From Goodfellowiella coeruleoviolacea (GTDB lineage: Bacteria; Actinomycetota; Actinomycetes; Mycobacteriales; Pseudonocardiaceae), in assembly GCF_024171785.1 (NCBI RefSeq), contig NZ_JAMTCK010000024.1:1-64000 (forward strand): DNA of 64,000 nucleotides. The letters run 5' to 3'. The position numbers were made by a program, and so were the translations under genes. The first letter of the stretch is position 1; every line of letters starts with the position of its first letter. Of this stretch, positions 36,587-45,620 are shown in pieces. A model generated the notes under the pieces. The model ran no database searches, had not been told where the DNA came from, and saw only the letters and a list, made by a program, of their open reading frames with translations.

Positions 36587-37472
36587 GGACTCATTTCTGA
36601 ACCAAACTGGTGTCGCCTTGCTCCAACGGTTGATCCAGATCACCAGCCAGCTGGTCGCGGCACCCAACAGCATCGTGCCCCGCCTGCTGTCGCGATGTGG
36701 GATCATCGACCGCAACCCCGCCCGGGTGACCGGGTGGCAACGCGAGCACCAGCTCGCCGAGGACGAGAAGGACGACCCGCGCTCGCCGGCCCTGCCGGAC
36801 TGGGACACCCTCATCCGGCTCGCGGACGCGCTGGTGGACCGCTCGGCCGACAAGTACCGCGGCTGGGGCGACGTCGTCGTCTTCGCCGCCTGCACCGCCG
36901 CCCGCATCGGCGAGGTCTCCGGCGTCCGGGTCAAGGACATCGACCGGTCGACCTGGACCTGGGAGATCTGCCGACAGACGACCACCGGGCCGGGCGGGCT
37001 GATCGACAAGGGCACCAAGGGCAAACGGCGCCGCACCGTGCCGCTCATCGTCGAGGTGCGCGACCTGGTCGCCGAACGCCTCGACCGGCTGGGCCGCCAC
37101 CCGGACGCCCGGCTGTTCACCGGGCCCCGCGGCGGGCGCATCGCCACGGCGGTGCTGCGGGACGCCACGCACTGGGACGACGTGGTCGCCGCCCTCGGCC
37201 TGGAGTACCTGCGCCGGCACGACCTCCGCCACACCGGGTTGACCTGGATGGCCGTCGCCGGAGTACCCGTGCACGTGCTGCGCGAGATCGCCGGACACGG
37301 GTCGCTGACCACCACCCAGCGCTACCTGCACCCCGACCGGCAAGCCATCGAGCAGGCCGGCGACGCGCTCAGCGCACACCTCACCGTCAAGGGATCCACA
37401 AGCGGTCCACGGCCGCGTGCGGTGCAGATCATCACGGCGAAGACCGTCCTGACCTGCGAATGGCCCCGCTGA
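36549..37472 (+). CDS. Tyrosine recombinase/integrase, N-terminus abnormal
   Basis: The catalytic domain is complete: Arg in CTAARIGEVSGVRV, HDLRHTGLTWM (HxxR), AGHGSLTTTQRYLHP (His and nucleophile Tyr). The expected N-terminal arm- and core-binding domains are absent; recognisable integrase sequence begins only at IDRNPARVTGWQRE, and the upstream codons overlap the SAVED gene's 3' end. I infer that an insertion or deletion replaced the first part of an element integrase, so it may be inactive. It is the first of three integrase remnants in the accessory zone. Confidence 0.75.
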   Translation: MPNTFTPLPLTREDSFLNQTGVALLQRLIQITSQLVAAPNSIVPRLLSRCGIIDRNPARVTGWQREHQLAEDEKDDPRSPALPDWDTLIRLADALVDRSADKYRGWGDVVVFAACTAARIGEVSGVRVKDIDRSTWTWEICRQTTTGPGGLIDKGTKGKRRRTVPLIVEVRDLVAERLDRLGRHPDARLFTGPRGGRIATAVLRDATHWDDVVAALGLEYLRRHDLRHTGLTWMAVAGVPVHVLREIAGHGSLTTTQRYLHPDRQAIEQAGDALSAHLTVKGSTSGPRPRAVQIITAKTVLTCEWPR

Positions 37473-37565
37473 CCTGGTCTTTTACCCTAGTCAACGGGGC
37501 CACTCTGAGACACTACGACCATGGCGTCGCCAGGGTGACGTCACTGTCTGAATCTGTCGATGTCC

Positions 37566-37751
37566 CTACGCCAGCTGTCCCCTGTTCTCGGCAGCCCTGG
37601 CGCGAACCGCTTCGAAGAACTCGTCACCAACCTGTTCCGTCGAGTCCTCGTCATCGTCTGCATCGAATTCGGCGGTCTCGCGCGGCAGCCGTGGGCTCCA
37701 CGTCCCGAAAAAGCCGAGGTGAGCCCAACGGTTGCGCACGTAGCAACGCAT
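37566..37751 (-). CDS. Small hypothetical protein
   Basis: A 61-residue frame (start MRCYVRNRWAHLGFF, acidic end with DADDDEDSTEQVGDEFF) between integrase and esterase genes. AGGTGG lies upstream of the ATG. GC is lower than that of the neighbours and no family is recognised; it could be a real small acquired gene or the tail of a lost one. The rest of 37473-37845 shows nothing else. Confidence 0.35.
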   Translation of the reverse strand: MRCYVRNRWAHLGFFGTWSPRLPRETAEFDADDDEDSTEQVGDEFFEAVRARAAENRGQLA

Positions 37752-37845
37752 CAGCCGCCGCCACCTGCACGGGAGAGGCATCAGCACGCCCGTGTGGCGG
37801 CCTGCCGGCCGTCACCGCGCGGCCGGACCGCCCGAACCGGACCGC

Positions 37846-38829
37846 TCAGGGCTGACGGGCAGTGAACTGGCGGCGCAGGTATCCGTACCAGGCGTGGACG
37901 TACGCGGCACTGACCGCGGCTTCGGGGGCGAAGAGGTCCCAGGCGTGGTAGGCGCCGGGGTACAGGTGCAGTTCGACGGGCACACCGCTGGCCTGGAGCC
38001 GCGTCGCGTAGCTCAGGTCCTCGTCGCGGAAGACGTCGAGTTCGGCGGCCGCGATGAAGGTGGGCGGCAGGCCGGTGAGGTCCGTCGCGCGCGCGGGTGC
38101 GCTGTACGGCGGCACCTCGTCGGAGCCGGCGCGGTCCCCGAGGATCAGGTTCCAGGCCAGGATGTTGGTCGCGCGGTCCCAGATGCCGATGTCGGTGACC
38201 TCGTGACTGGACGCGGTGGTGTTGCGGTCATCGAGCATCGGGTAGCTCAACGCCTGGAACAGCGGCGCCGGCTCGCCCTGGTCGCGGATCATGAGCGCGG
38301 TGGCTGCGGCGATACCACCGCCGCCGCTTTGCCCGGCCAGGGCGACGCGGTCCTCGTCGATGCCGAGCGCGGCTGCTTGGCTGCGAAGCCAGCGGTAGGC
38401 GAGCAGGCCGTCCTCGGCGGCGGCCGGGGCGGGAGCCTCCGGCGCGAGCCGGTAGTCGACGGAGGCGACGATGCAGCCGACCTCCAGGACCAGGTGCTTG
38501 AGGGTGCGATCGTCCTGGGCCGCGTACCCGAGGACCTGCCCGCCGCCGTGGAACCACACCAGCACCGGCAGCGGACCGGCTGCCTCGGCGGGCCGCAGCA
38601 GCCGGATGGCGAGGGTGGATCCGTCCGAGCGGGGCGCCTGGACCTCTTCGACCGACACGGACGGCTCATCCGGTATCTGGGCCGCGATCGCCTCGGCGAA
38701 GGCGCGGATGCCGGCGCGCGTGCCCTCCAGGTCGCTGAGGTCGAACACCCCAGCCTCCGTCATCGGCACCGCCTTCAGGGCCTCGGCGAGTTCCGGGTCG
38801 AGCCGCTCGTGCGCGTTCTTGGTGTTCAT
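37846..38829 (-). CDS. Alpha/beta hydrolase fold-3 esterase/lipase (HSL family)
   Basis: A 327-residue carboxylesterase. The HSL-family oxyanion motif HGGG lies near residue 97, the nucleophile in AGQSGGG near 167, the acid in AAELDVFRDE near 263 and His in YHAWDLF near 293. ATG at 38829 is used because AGAGGAAACG lies upstream; the frame's earlier start lacks one. It is co-directional with the SDR gene 124 bases upstream. Confidence 0.92.
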   Translation of the reverse strand: MNTKNAHERLDPELAEALKAVPMTEAGVFDLSDLEGTRAGIRAFAEAIAAQIPDEPSVSVEEVQAPRSDGSTLAIRLLRPAEAAGPLPVLVWFHGGGQVLGYAAQDDRTLKHLVLEVGCIVASVDYRLAPEAPAPAAAEDGLLAYRWLRSQAAALGIDEDRVALAGQSGGGGIAAATALMIRDQGEPAPLFQALSYPMLDDRNTTASSHEVTDIGIWDRATNILAWNLILGDRAGSDEVPPYSAPARATDLTGLPPTFIAAAELDVFRDEDLSYATRLQASGVPVELHLYPGAYHAWDLFAPEAAVSAAYVHAWYGYLRRQFTARQP

Positions 38830-38953
38830 GTCGTTCGTTTCCTCTCGGCTGCGCACCAGCCGGTTGAACAGGGGGATGGCGGGTCGTTTGGACCGGTTCC
38901 GCCGGGCCGTCTGGATGGGCGCGGTGACCGGACCGGGATGGAGAAGGGGGGCC

Positions 38954-39877
38954 TCAGCGCGGGGTGGTCGAGGGGGCGTCGAAGTAGTGGCCCTGGCCGA
39001 GGTCGTCGATGAGGCCGGGCTGGACGGGCTTCCAGCCCAGGAGGTCGCGGGTCAGCGTGCTCGAGGACGGGTTGTCGGCCTGGGCGTGGGCGCTCAGGAA
39101 GCCGAAGTGGGCCTCGGCCTGGGTCGGCGGGATGCTGACCACCGGCAGGTTCAGCCCGCGGCCGATGCCCTCGGCGATCTGCCGGAAGGCGATTCCCTCG
39201 TCGTCGACGGCGTGCAGCCGTGACCCCGCCGGCGCGGATTCCAGCGCCAGCCGGTACAGGCGTGCCGCATCCAGCGTGTGCACGGCGGGCCAGTGGTTGG
39301 CCCCATCGCCGACGTAAGCCGAGACGCCCTTGGAGCGGGCGATGGAGATGAAGGTCGGGATGAAGCCGTGGTGGTCGAGCGAGCTGTGCACGGTCGGAGG
39401 GAGCCGGACAACGGACGACCGGATGCCGCGCTCGGCGAGGGCGACCACCGCGTTCTCGGCCTCGATCCGCGGTCCTGCGTCGAGCACGTCGGCCTCGGTG
39501 AGCAAGCCCTGAAGTCCCGCGAAGGCGAACAGCGCGGTTCCCGACGTGGCCACCAACGGCTTGCCGGTGCCGGCGAGCGCGTTCCCGAGCGTGTTGATGG
39601 CGCGCAGATCCGCTGCGACCGCGCCGTCGAAGTCGCCGGCGAACATGGCGTCGTGCTTGAAGGCCAGGTGGATGACCGCGTCAGCCGCAGCGGCGGCCGC
39701 GGCGAGGCCGTCGAGATCATCGAGGTCGCCTCGGTGCACCTGGGCGCCGGCAGCCGTCAGCGCGGCGGCGGACTTGTCCGAGCGTGCCAGCCCGACGACC
39801 TGGTGTCCCGCTTCGAGGAGTTCGGGGACGACGGCGGAACCGAGATGTCCGGAGGCTCCGGTGACGAATACGCGCAT
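38954..39877 (-). CDS. Atypical SDR, NAD(P)-binding epimerase/reductase-like
   Basis: A 307-residue Rossmann protein starting MRVFVTGASGHLGSAVV, with TGxxGxxG at residues 7-14. The active-site region is atypical (no clear YxxxK), as in the extended/atypical SDR group of NAD(P)-binding proteins. The gene faces a divergent, truncated tetR gene across a region with three operator-like repeats, so it was probably repressed by that regulator. Substrate unknown. Confidence 0.88.
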   Translation of the reverse strand: MRVFVTGASGHLGSAVVPELLEAGHQVVGLARSDKSAAALTAAGAQVHRGDLDDLDGLAAAAAAADAVIHLAFKHDAMFAGDFDGAVAADLRAINTLGNALAGTGKPLVATSGTALFAFAGLQGLLTEADVLDAGPRIEAENAVVALAERGIRSSVVRLPPTVHSSLDHHGFIPTFISIARSKGVSAYVGDGANHWPAVHTLDAARLYRLALESAPAGSRLHAVDDEGIAFRQIAEGIGRGLNLPVVSIPPTQAEAHFGFLSAHAQADNPSSSTLTRDLLGWKPVQPGLIDDLGQGHYFDAPSTTPR

Positions 39878-39924
39878 GGTGTTGCCCTTTGCCGCAGGCT
39901 CCCCACCAGGGGCGGAGAGCCGTG

Positions 39925-39995
39925 ATGTCAGTTCGTGACATCACAATAGCGCCTATGTCAGCCTCTGTCATCACTCTGATGTCAGATTCTGTCAT
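39925..39995. promoter_or_regulatory. Triple palindromic operator (ATGTCA...TGTCAT)
   Basis: Three copies of a dyad lie in the gap between the SDR and the truncated tetR gene: 39925-39941 (ATGTCA-N5-TGACAT), 39955-39971 and 39979-39995 (ATGTCA-N5-TGTCAT each). The half-site ATGTCA is kept in all; the first copy is a perfect palindrome. Divergent TetR/target pairs commonly use such sites. The array is complete although the regulator gene is not. Confidence 0.75.
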
Positions 39996-40014
39996 CGGTG
40001 TTCAGGGTCGGAGC

Positions 40015-40453
40015 ATGAGCCGATGGAAACCCGACGCACGAGGCCGCCTGGAGAAGGCGGCGATGGAGCCCTGCAACGACAAGGGCTTCGCCGCCACCAC
40101 CGTGGCGGAGATCGCCGCCCGGGCCGAGGTCACCGATGGTCGCTCCACGGTGGACATGGCCAGCATCCTCGACGGCGGTATCTGCCTGGTGCGCATCCCC
40201 AAAGGTTCGCTGGGTGAGGAGACCACGCGGCTGGTCGGGTCGTTGGTGGTCGCCCGCACCTGGCAAGCCACCACCGGCCGCGCCCGCACCCCCCAGCGGT
40301 CGCGCCGCGACGCCAGCCTGCTCATCGACGAGTGCCACAACTTCCTCAACCTGCCCTACCCGATCGAGGACATGCTCGCCGAAGCCCGCGGCTTCCGGGT
40401 GGCCATGACCCTGGCCCACCAACACCTCGGCCAACTCCCCCGCGAACTGCGCG
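40015..40453 (+). pseudogene. TetR regulator N-terminus fused to a conjugation ATPase fragment
   Basis: Codons 1-40 read as a TetR helix-turn-helix start (KGFAATTVAEIAARAEVT). Within a few codons the frame continues as a different protein: ILDGGICLVRIPKGSLGEET, then LLIDECHNFLNLPYPIEDML (Walker B) and MTLAHQHLGQLPRELRD, the C-terminal part of a TraG/VirB4-like transfer ATPase. The TetR lacks helices after the recognition helix and all of its ligand domain; the ATPase lacks its Walker A half and its end. Both junctions are in-frame or nearly so. This is a deletion scar, not a functional fusion as far as can be seen. Confidence 0.75.
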
Positions 40454-41092
40454 ATGCTGGCCGCCGAGTACGGCGTGGACGTCAAGGACCTGGGGTATCG
40501 ACACGACCGGGCGTTCGGCATCGCCCACAGTCTGCGGCTGGCCCACACCGTCGGTGTCAACGAGTGGTTCACCGCCCTGGTCGACCGCGCCCGCCACGAC
40601 CCCCAGGCCAGGCTCACCGCGTGGTGGTCGGAAGCCCGCTGCGCCCGCCACTTCGGCGACCTGGTCAAGCCCGACGCCTACGGCCGCTGGAGCGTCGAGG
40701 GGCGGGAGACGGAGTTCTTCCTGGAATTCGACTTCGGCACCGAACCCCTGGCCAAGCTCGCGGGCAAACTGGCCGGCTATGCGGCGCTGGCCGACGCCAC
40801 CGGCATCACCACCCCCCTGCTGATCTGGCTGCCCACCACGCGCCGTGAAGCCAACGCCCGTCGACTGCTGCACCGCGTCCGACTCGACCTCGCCAACCCC
40901 CGCACGGTGCCGGCGGCCACCGCCGCGACCGACCCGCAGGCCGCGCACCCCAGCCCCGCTGACGCGGTCTGGCTTCCCTGGACACCACCCGCGACCAAGC
41001 AGCTCGACGCCCTGGCCCAGGCGGCCCCGCCCCCGGACCCCATGCCGCCTCGCGCCGTACTCCCCGCGCGGGGCACCGCGACGGGCCGGTGA
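40454..41092 (+). pseudogene. Replication-relaxation family protein, N-terminally truncated
   Basis: A 212-residue frame matching the C-terminal two thirds of replication-relaxation proteins of actinobacterial conjugative elements (IAHSLRLAHTVGVNEWF, WWSEARCARHFGDLVKPD, FFLEFDFGTEPLAKLAGKL). The expected winged-helix N-terminus is missing; the frame abuts the transfer ATPase fragment directly at about 40450. Its end overlaps the next gene by 4 bases, the normal element arrangement. It could still be translated from the ATG at 40454 but is unlikely to be complete. Confidence 0.65.
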
Positions 41093-42049
41093 ACGTGGGC
41101 AAGATCGGCATCGCCGCGCTCATCCTCATCCCCGTCCTCATCGCCGCGGGACTCTCCGGGGCGGTCTCGGCGGTGGTCGGCGGCGGCAGCCAACCCAGCG
41201 CGCTCGCCCTGGCCGACATCCCCACCCACTACCTCACCCTCTACCGCCAAGCCGCCACCGTCTGCCCGGGCCTGGACTGGTCGGTCCTCGCCCCGATCGG
41301 CAAGATCGAAAGCGACCACGGCCGCAGCACCCTCATCGACGTGGCCGACGGCACCGAGAACCACGCCGGGGCCGGCGGCCCCATGCAGTTCCTCGCCGAC
41401 AGCTTCACCGCCACCGTCACACGCCACTCAGTCCCGCCAGGTGGTGCCCCCGCCGTCGCGGTACAACCCGCACGACGCCAGCTACGCCGCCGCGTTCTAC
41501 CTGTGCGACAACGGCCTCACCCGCGGTGACCTACGCGGGGTGATCTTCGCCTACAACCATGCCGACTGGTACGTCAACGATGTCCTCGCCCAAGCCGGCG
41601 AGTACGCCGACGCCGCCGCCACGGTGGGAACCGGGGACTGCAACGCCATCCAAGCCACCACCACAGCCGCGCTGACCGCGATCAACTACGCCTTTGGGCA
41701 ACGAGGACTGCCGTATGTGTGGGGCGGCGATGGAGCCCAGGACGGCGGGTTCGACTGTTCTGGCCTGACCACCGCCGCCTATACCGCAGCCGGCATCACC
41801 CTGCCCCGCACCGCCGACACACAGTTCCGAGCCGGTCCCCGCATGCCCGCCGGACAGCCTCTGCTGCCCGGCGATCTGGTCTTCTACGGCACCGAAGCAC
41901 ACATCCACCACGTCGGCCTCTACATCGGCGGCGGACTGGTGATCGACGCACCCGACTTCGGCCAAGTCGTCAAAATTGAGCCCTACCGCTACCCCGGCGA
42001 CGACTTCGTCGGAGCTACTCGGCCAGCCAAGGTGGATGCCGGGCTATAG
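41089..42049 (+). pseudogene. Lytic transglycosylase/NlpC-P60 hydrolase of a conjugative element, frameshifted
   Basis: Encodes a membrane-anchored cell-wall enzyme for DNA transfer. Frame 1 (41089 to about 41440) has an N-terminal transmembrane helix (residues 5-25) and an SLT-type domain with catalytic Glu in GKIESDHGRS and GGPMQF. Frame 2 (about 41441-42049) resumes with SRYNPHDASYAAAFYLC and a C40 peptidase domain: Cys in FDCSGLTTAAY, His in HIHHVGLYIGGG. An indel at about 41430-41450 separates them. Either the gene is broken or the assembly has an error here. Confidence 0.75.
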
Positions 42050-42217
42050 TCGCAGGGTCGCGAAAAACGATGTCTCGCGGGTCCACCCGCCGGGCATCGA
42101 ACATACATCGATGCAGATGGTTCTGATCGGTGAGCGTCTCCTGCCGAGGCCGGACATCCCGTCCGCTCACGGCGCTGACCATCGCCGACGCGTGTCGGCG
42201 CTGCAGAGGAGCGCAGC

Positions 42218-43339
42218 ATGCAGAAGACCATCGCCATCGTCGGAGCGGGACTGGGCGGGCTGACGCTCGCCCGGGTGCTTCAGGCTCACGGCGTCGCCGC
42301 AACGATCTACGAGGGTGAGGCTTCGGCGACGACTCGTGCGCAGGGCGGCCTGCTTGACATCCACGAAGAGACCGGACAGGTCGCGCTTCGCGCAGCTGGT
42401 CTGCACGACGAGTTCCTCACTCTGGTCCGCCCGGGCGAGGACGCCAAGCGTGTGGTCGACCGCCACGGCACGATCCTGTTCGACGTGCCTGCGGATCCCG
42501 GTTCGGCCCGTCCTGAGGTGGATCGTGGCGAACTCAGGCGCCTGCTGATCGACTCGCTGGCGCCCGGGACGATCAGGTGGGGTCACAAGGTCGCCTCGGT
42601 CCGGCACCGTCCGGAGGGCGGCTACGTCCTCACCTTCGCGGAAGGTTCCGCCACCCGCGCAGACATCGTCATCGGCGCGGACGGCGCCTGGTCGAAGGTG
42701 CGTCCCCTGCTCACCCCCGCCGAGCCTGTCTTCAGCGGAACCTGCTTCATCGAGATCGCCCTCACCTCAGGCGGCCAGAACTGTCGGGCGAGCGTGGCTG
42801 CGATCGGCAGCGGCACGCTGATGGCGGTCGCGCCGGGCAAAGGCATCATCGTCCATCGCTACGCCGACGGGCACGTGCGTGGATACGTGGCGCTGAACAA
42901 GCCCGAGGAGTGGATGAGGTCGATCGACTTCGGCGCCCCGTCCGCGGGCCTCCGCCAACTTGCCGACGAGTTCGACGGCTGGTCGCCGCTGCTCACCGCC
43001 TTCGTGACAGAGAGCGACGCGGAACCGTGGCTCCGCCCCATCTACGCCCTTCCCGTCGGACTTGACTGGGACAGGGTGCCCGGAGTGACGCTCGTCGGTG
43101 ACGCCGCGCATCTGATGTCGCCCTTTGCCGGCGAGGGCGCGAACCTCGCCATGTACGACGGCGCGGACCTGGCCGGCGAGCTGGTTGCGCAACCCGACAT
43201 CGAGGCCGCGCTCAGCGCCTACGAAGAGCGGCTGTTCCTGCGTAGTAGCGACGCCGCCCGCCGCTCGGCGCAGAACCTGGAAATCTTTTTCGGCCGGGAA
43301 GCACCGCGGAGCGTAGTCACTCTGTTCGCTCGCTCCTGA
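42218..43339 (+). CDS. TetX-like FAD-dependent monooxygenase
   Basis: A 373-residue group A flavin monooxygenase. FAD-binding GxGxxG is in IVGAGLGGLTLARVL at the N-terminus, the DG motif in VIGADGAWSKVRPLL near 152 and the GD motif in VGDAAHLMSPFAGEGANLAM near 291. The last stretch resembles TetX-type tetracycline-inactivating and related xenobiotic monooxygenases. Whether it acts on an antibiotic cannot be said. It stands alone, between element remnants and an IS701 fragment. Confidence 0.9.
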   Translation: MQKTIAIVGAGLGGLTLARVLQAHGVAATIYEGEASATTRAQGGLLDIHEETGQVALRAAGLHDEFLTLVRPGEDAKRVVDRHGTILFDVPADPGSARPEVDRGELRRLLIDSLAPGTIRWGHKVASVRHRPEGGYVLTFAEGSATRADIVIGADGAWSKVRPLLTPAEPVFSGTCFIEIALTSGGQNCRASVAAIGSGTLMAVAPGKGIIVHRYADGHVRGYVALNKPEEWMRSIDFGAPSAGLRQLADEFDGWSPLLTAFVTESDAEPWLRPIYALPVGLDWDRVPGVTLVGDAAHLMSPFAGEGANLAMYDGADLAGELVAQPDIEAALSAYEERLFLRSSDAARRSAQNLEIFFGREAPRSVVTLFARS

Positions 43340-43455
43340 GACCTCAGTCCCGGTTCGGGATCTTGCTGCGGAACCGGCGGGGAACGGGTACGGCCATCGC
43401 GTGATCATCGGGGGTTGTGTGAACTCCTGAGGATCCTCCGGTGGCCGCAGGCCAT

Positions 43456-43725
43456 GGCGTAGAGCCTGTCCGTTGGCGGGCGATGTTCGATCAGGTCATG
43501 ACCTGGATCGCGGGCCGGTTCGGGCGGGCGGAGCCCGGAGCGACCGCCCGCGCCTACCTGTTCGGGCTGCTGTCGAGTGCCGAGCGGAAAAACTGCTGGC
43601 AGCTGGCCGGCCATGCCCGGCCCGCGCCGATGCAGCGCCACGCCCGCTGGGAGGCGGATGCTGTCCCGGAACGACGTCCGCACCTATGCCGTCGAACACC
43701 TGGGCACCGACGGCGGTGTCGATGT
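43456..43725 (+). pseudogene. IS701-family transposase N-terminal remnant
   Basis: Starts as VRWRAMFDQVMTWIAGRF with ARAYLFGLLSSAERKNCWQL, the N-terminal pattern of IS701-type transposases, then changes frame at about 43672 to continue NDVRTYAVEHLGTDGGV. Short pieces normally present between WQLA and MQR and before ARWEADAV are missing. The catalytic DDE region is absent, so this is a dead remnant. The sequence beyond belongs to an opposite-strand frame. Confidence 0.65.
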
Positions 43726-43954
43726 CCACCCCGGACACGAGCATCGCCCACATCCCGTCCGGGCACCGCATCCGTGTCGTGGCGAACTGTGGAACGAGGA
43801 TCATGGTGTCCGGCGGTAGTCCTTCCCGCACAGCCGTCGTCTCGTCGTGCGGTTGTGCCGCCCGCACGGTCGGTTCGATGTGTTCAGGCGCCGAGCCGGG
43901 ATTCAGCGCGTTCACGGTCATGTCGGGTGGCGTGGGGATATCGCGGTCGGGCAT
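43726..43954 (-). CDS. Hypothetical protein fragment, cut by the IS701 remnant
   Basis: A minus-strand frame with coherent sequence (MPDRDIPTPPDMTVNALNPG; DTMILVPQFATTRMRCPDGM) for about 77 codons; beyond 43725 it runs antisense through the IS701 remnant and loses protein character. I infer a small accessory gene truncated at its 3' end by the insertion. No family recognised. Confidence 0.4.
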
Positions 43955-44275
43955 CGTCTTTACGCCCCTTCGGTTTCCTGCGTGGTCGGCATTGGCGGGT
44001 GCGTATTGACGCTTCGTCGGCTTGGGTTTGTCAACGTCCCTGTGGCGAGTCGTGACGAGGCGTTTGACCGGAGATAAACGATCTTAGCCAGATCAACGAT
44101 CCACAGCAGACTGTCTACACGCGACTTCGTTCTTTGAAGCCACTTGACTTCTTGGGGTGACGGAAGCGTTCATAGTGGTGTAGCCCGTACACACCGGCAG
44201 CGCACCGGGGGCCACACTCGCCTCGGCCGGGGCATGACCACCACAGCAACGAGCATGTGATCGAACGAGGTCGTC

Positions 44276-45012
44276 ATGTCCAGCAACACCCCTACCAGCC
44301 AGACCACGCCCAGCAACGTCATCCCGCTCGGGCCTGCCGGCACGCTGCGGCCGGTTCCCAATCCCAGCGACGAGCTGCCTGGCGCGCAGACCCGGACCGA
44401 AGCGGAGGACAAGCTGTGGATCGCCCTGCGCGACAACCCGAACACCACCGCCGCTGACCTGGCTACCGCCCGGCGCGCAGCCGACCTCTGGGCGATCAGC
44501 GACACGCACACCGCCACTGACAGCGGGCTGGAGGCGATGGAACCGACGGCGGAAGCGGAGCCGGCCGACCTGACCGACACCGCCTCAGCCGAAGTCGAAG
44601 TCGAACTGGCCGAGGCTGAGGCCACTGGCGGTGCGACACAGGATGTCGAGCCGGCCCAGACAGGCGCGGCCGAAGGGACGCCGGACGAGCGCGACCGCGC
44701 GTCCACGCCTGGTGACAGCGACGGCAGCGGCGTCACCACTGGCGTTGCGGACCAGGCGCCCCGGAAGGAGCCTCGGCTGGCTCCTGGGGCACTGCGTGGC
44801 CAGGTGGAGGACTTCCTGCGCGAGCGCCCTGGCGAGGAGTTCGGCCCGGCCGCGATCGCCAAGGCGCTGGGCGGGAAAGCGTCGGGAGCGGTCAACAACG
44901 CGTTGGAAAGCTGGTTCAGGACGGGTACGCCATCAAGACCCAGCAGGCTCCGAAGCGCTTCACGCTCGCCCCAGCCGAGCAGACCACGGCACGGGACGGC
45001 ACCATGAACTAA
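44276..45012 (+). pseudogene. Winged-helix protein of an accessory element, one-base frameshift near its end
   Basis: An acidic linker-rich protein (ATG at 44276) with a C-terminal winged-helix domain: LAPGALRGQVEDFLRERPGE then FGPAAIAKALGGKASGAVNNALE. Directly after NNALE the coherent sequence moves one frame over (KLVQDGYAIKTQQAPKRFTL..., ending DGTMN and TAA at 45010-45012). The switch is at 44908-44913, where GAAAGC is found and GAAAAGC would restore the frame. Read without correction the protein is 243 residues with a scrambled tail. Similar long N-terminal disordered regions occur in actinobacterial element proteins; function unknown. Confidence 0.6.
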
Positions 45013-45021
45013 CCGCAGCGC

Positions 45022-45468
45022 GTGTATCTCCCGATGGTGTCCCCACGGTTCGCAGTGGGGACACCGCAACGTCTTGGGGCCAACTGCGGGCGCATAATCG
45101 CCCGCTCCGACACCACGCCGGACAAGCGGGTCTCCGCCACGTTCTCGGTCACCATCCGCCCCAGCGAGCTGTCCGACAAGGACACCGTGGAACGGCTCGC
45201 CCACACCGTCGCGATGCTGCACCCCACCGCCGAGGTCGGCGCGGTGAAGCTGCCCTGCGGGGTGGCGGTGCTGGTGACCGAGGACCGCGAGGTGCCCGAA
45301 GGTGTCACCCTGCTGGCCACGCCGCGCCCAGCCAGCACGGTGCGGCAGTGCCACGCCATCGTCCCCATCCCCGACCGCACCGCGATCGCCGACTTCAGCA
45401 TCTGCACAGAGGACACCGAGCAGTGGGACGACTACGTCACCCTCCTCGCCACCATCACCTTCACCTGA
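45022..45468 (+). CDS. Hypothetical protein of the accessory element
   Basis: A 148-residue frame with coherent sequence from about residue 38 (SATFSVTIRPSELSDKDTV; HAIVPIPDRTAIADFSI; EQWDDYVTLLATITF). The first 35 residues look less protein-like, so the true start may be internal or the N-terminus replaced. It follows the winged-helix gene by 10 bases. No family recognised. Confidence 0.5.
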   Translation: MYLPMVSPRFAVGTPQRLGANCGRIIARSDTTPDKRVSATFSVTIRPSELSDKDTVERLAHTVAMLHPTAEVGAVKLPCGVAVLVTEDREVPEGVTLLATPRPASTVRQCHAIVPIPDRTAIADFSICTEDTEQWDDYVTLLATITFT

Positions 45469-45620
45469 CCCCACCCACAATCGGACCGGCGCACAGCCCG
45501 TCGTCCGGCTCGATTGACGTGAGTGGTCCGCGGCGACAGTGGACGATTGGCGGCTGGCGACGCCGGGCGACTTCGAGGGCCAGACGCCTTGCGATCATGT
45601 TGAGCCAGCGTGCCGCTCGG

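Noticed and set aside
40015-40848. A novel TetR-ATPase fusion protein
   Set aside because: Both parts lack essential regions (TetR ligand domain, ATPase Walker A half) and the junction sits among other deletion scars, so a scar is the simpler reading.
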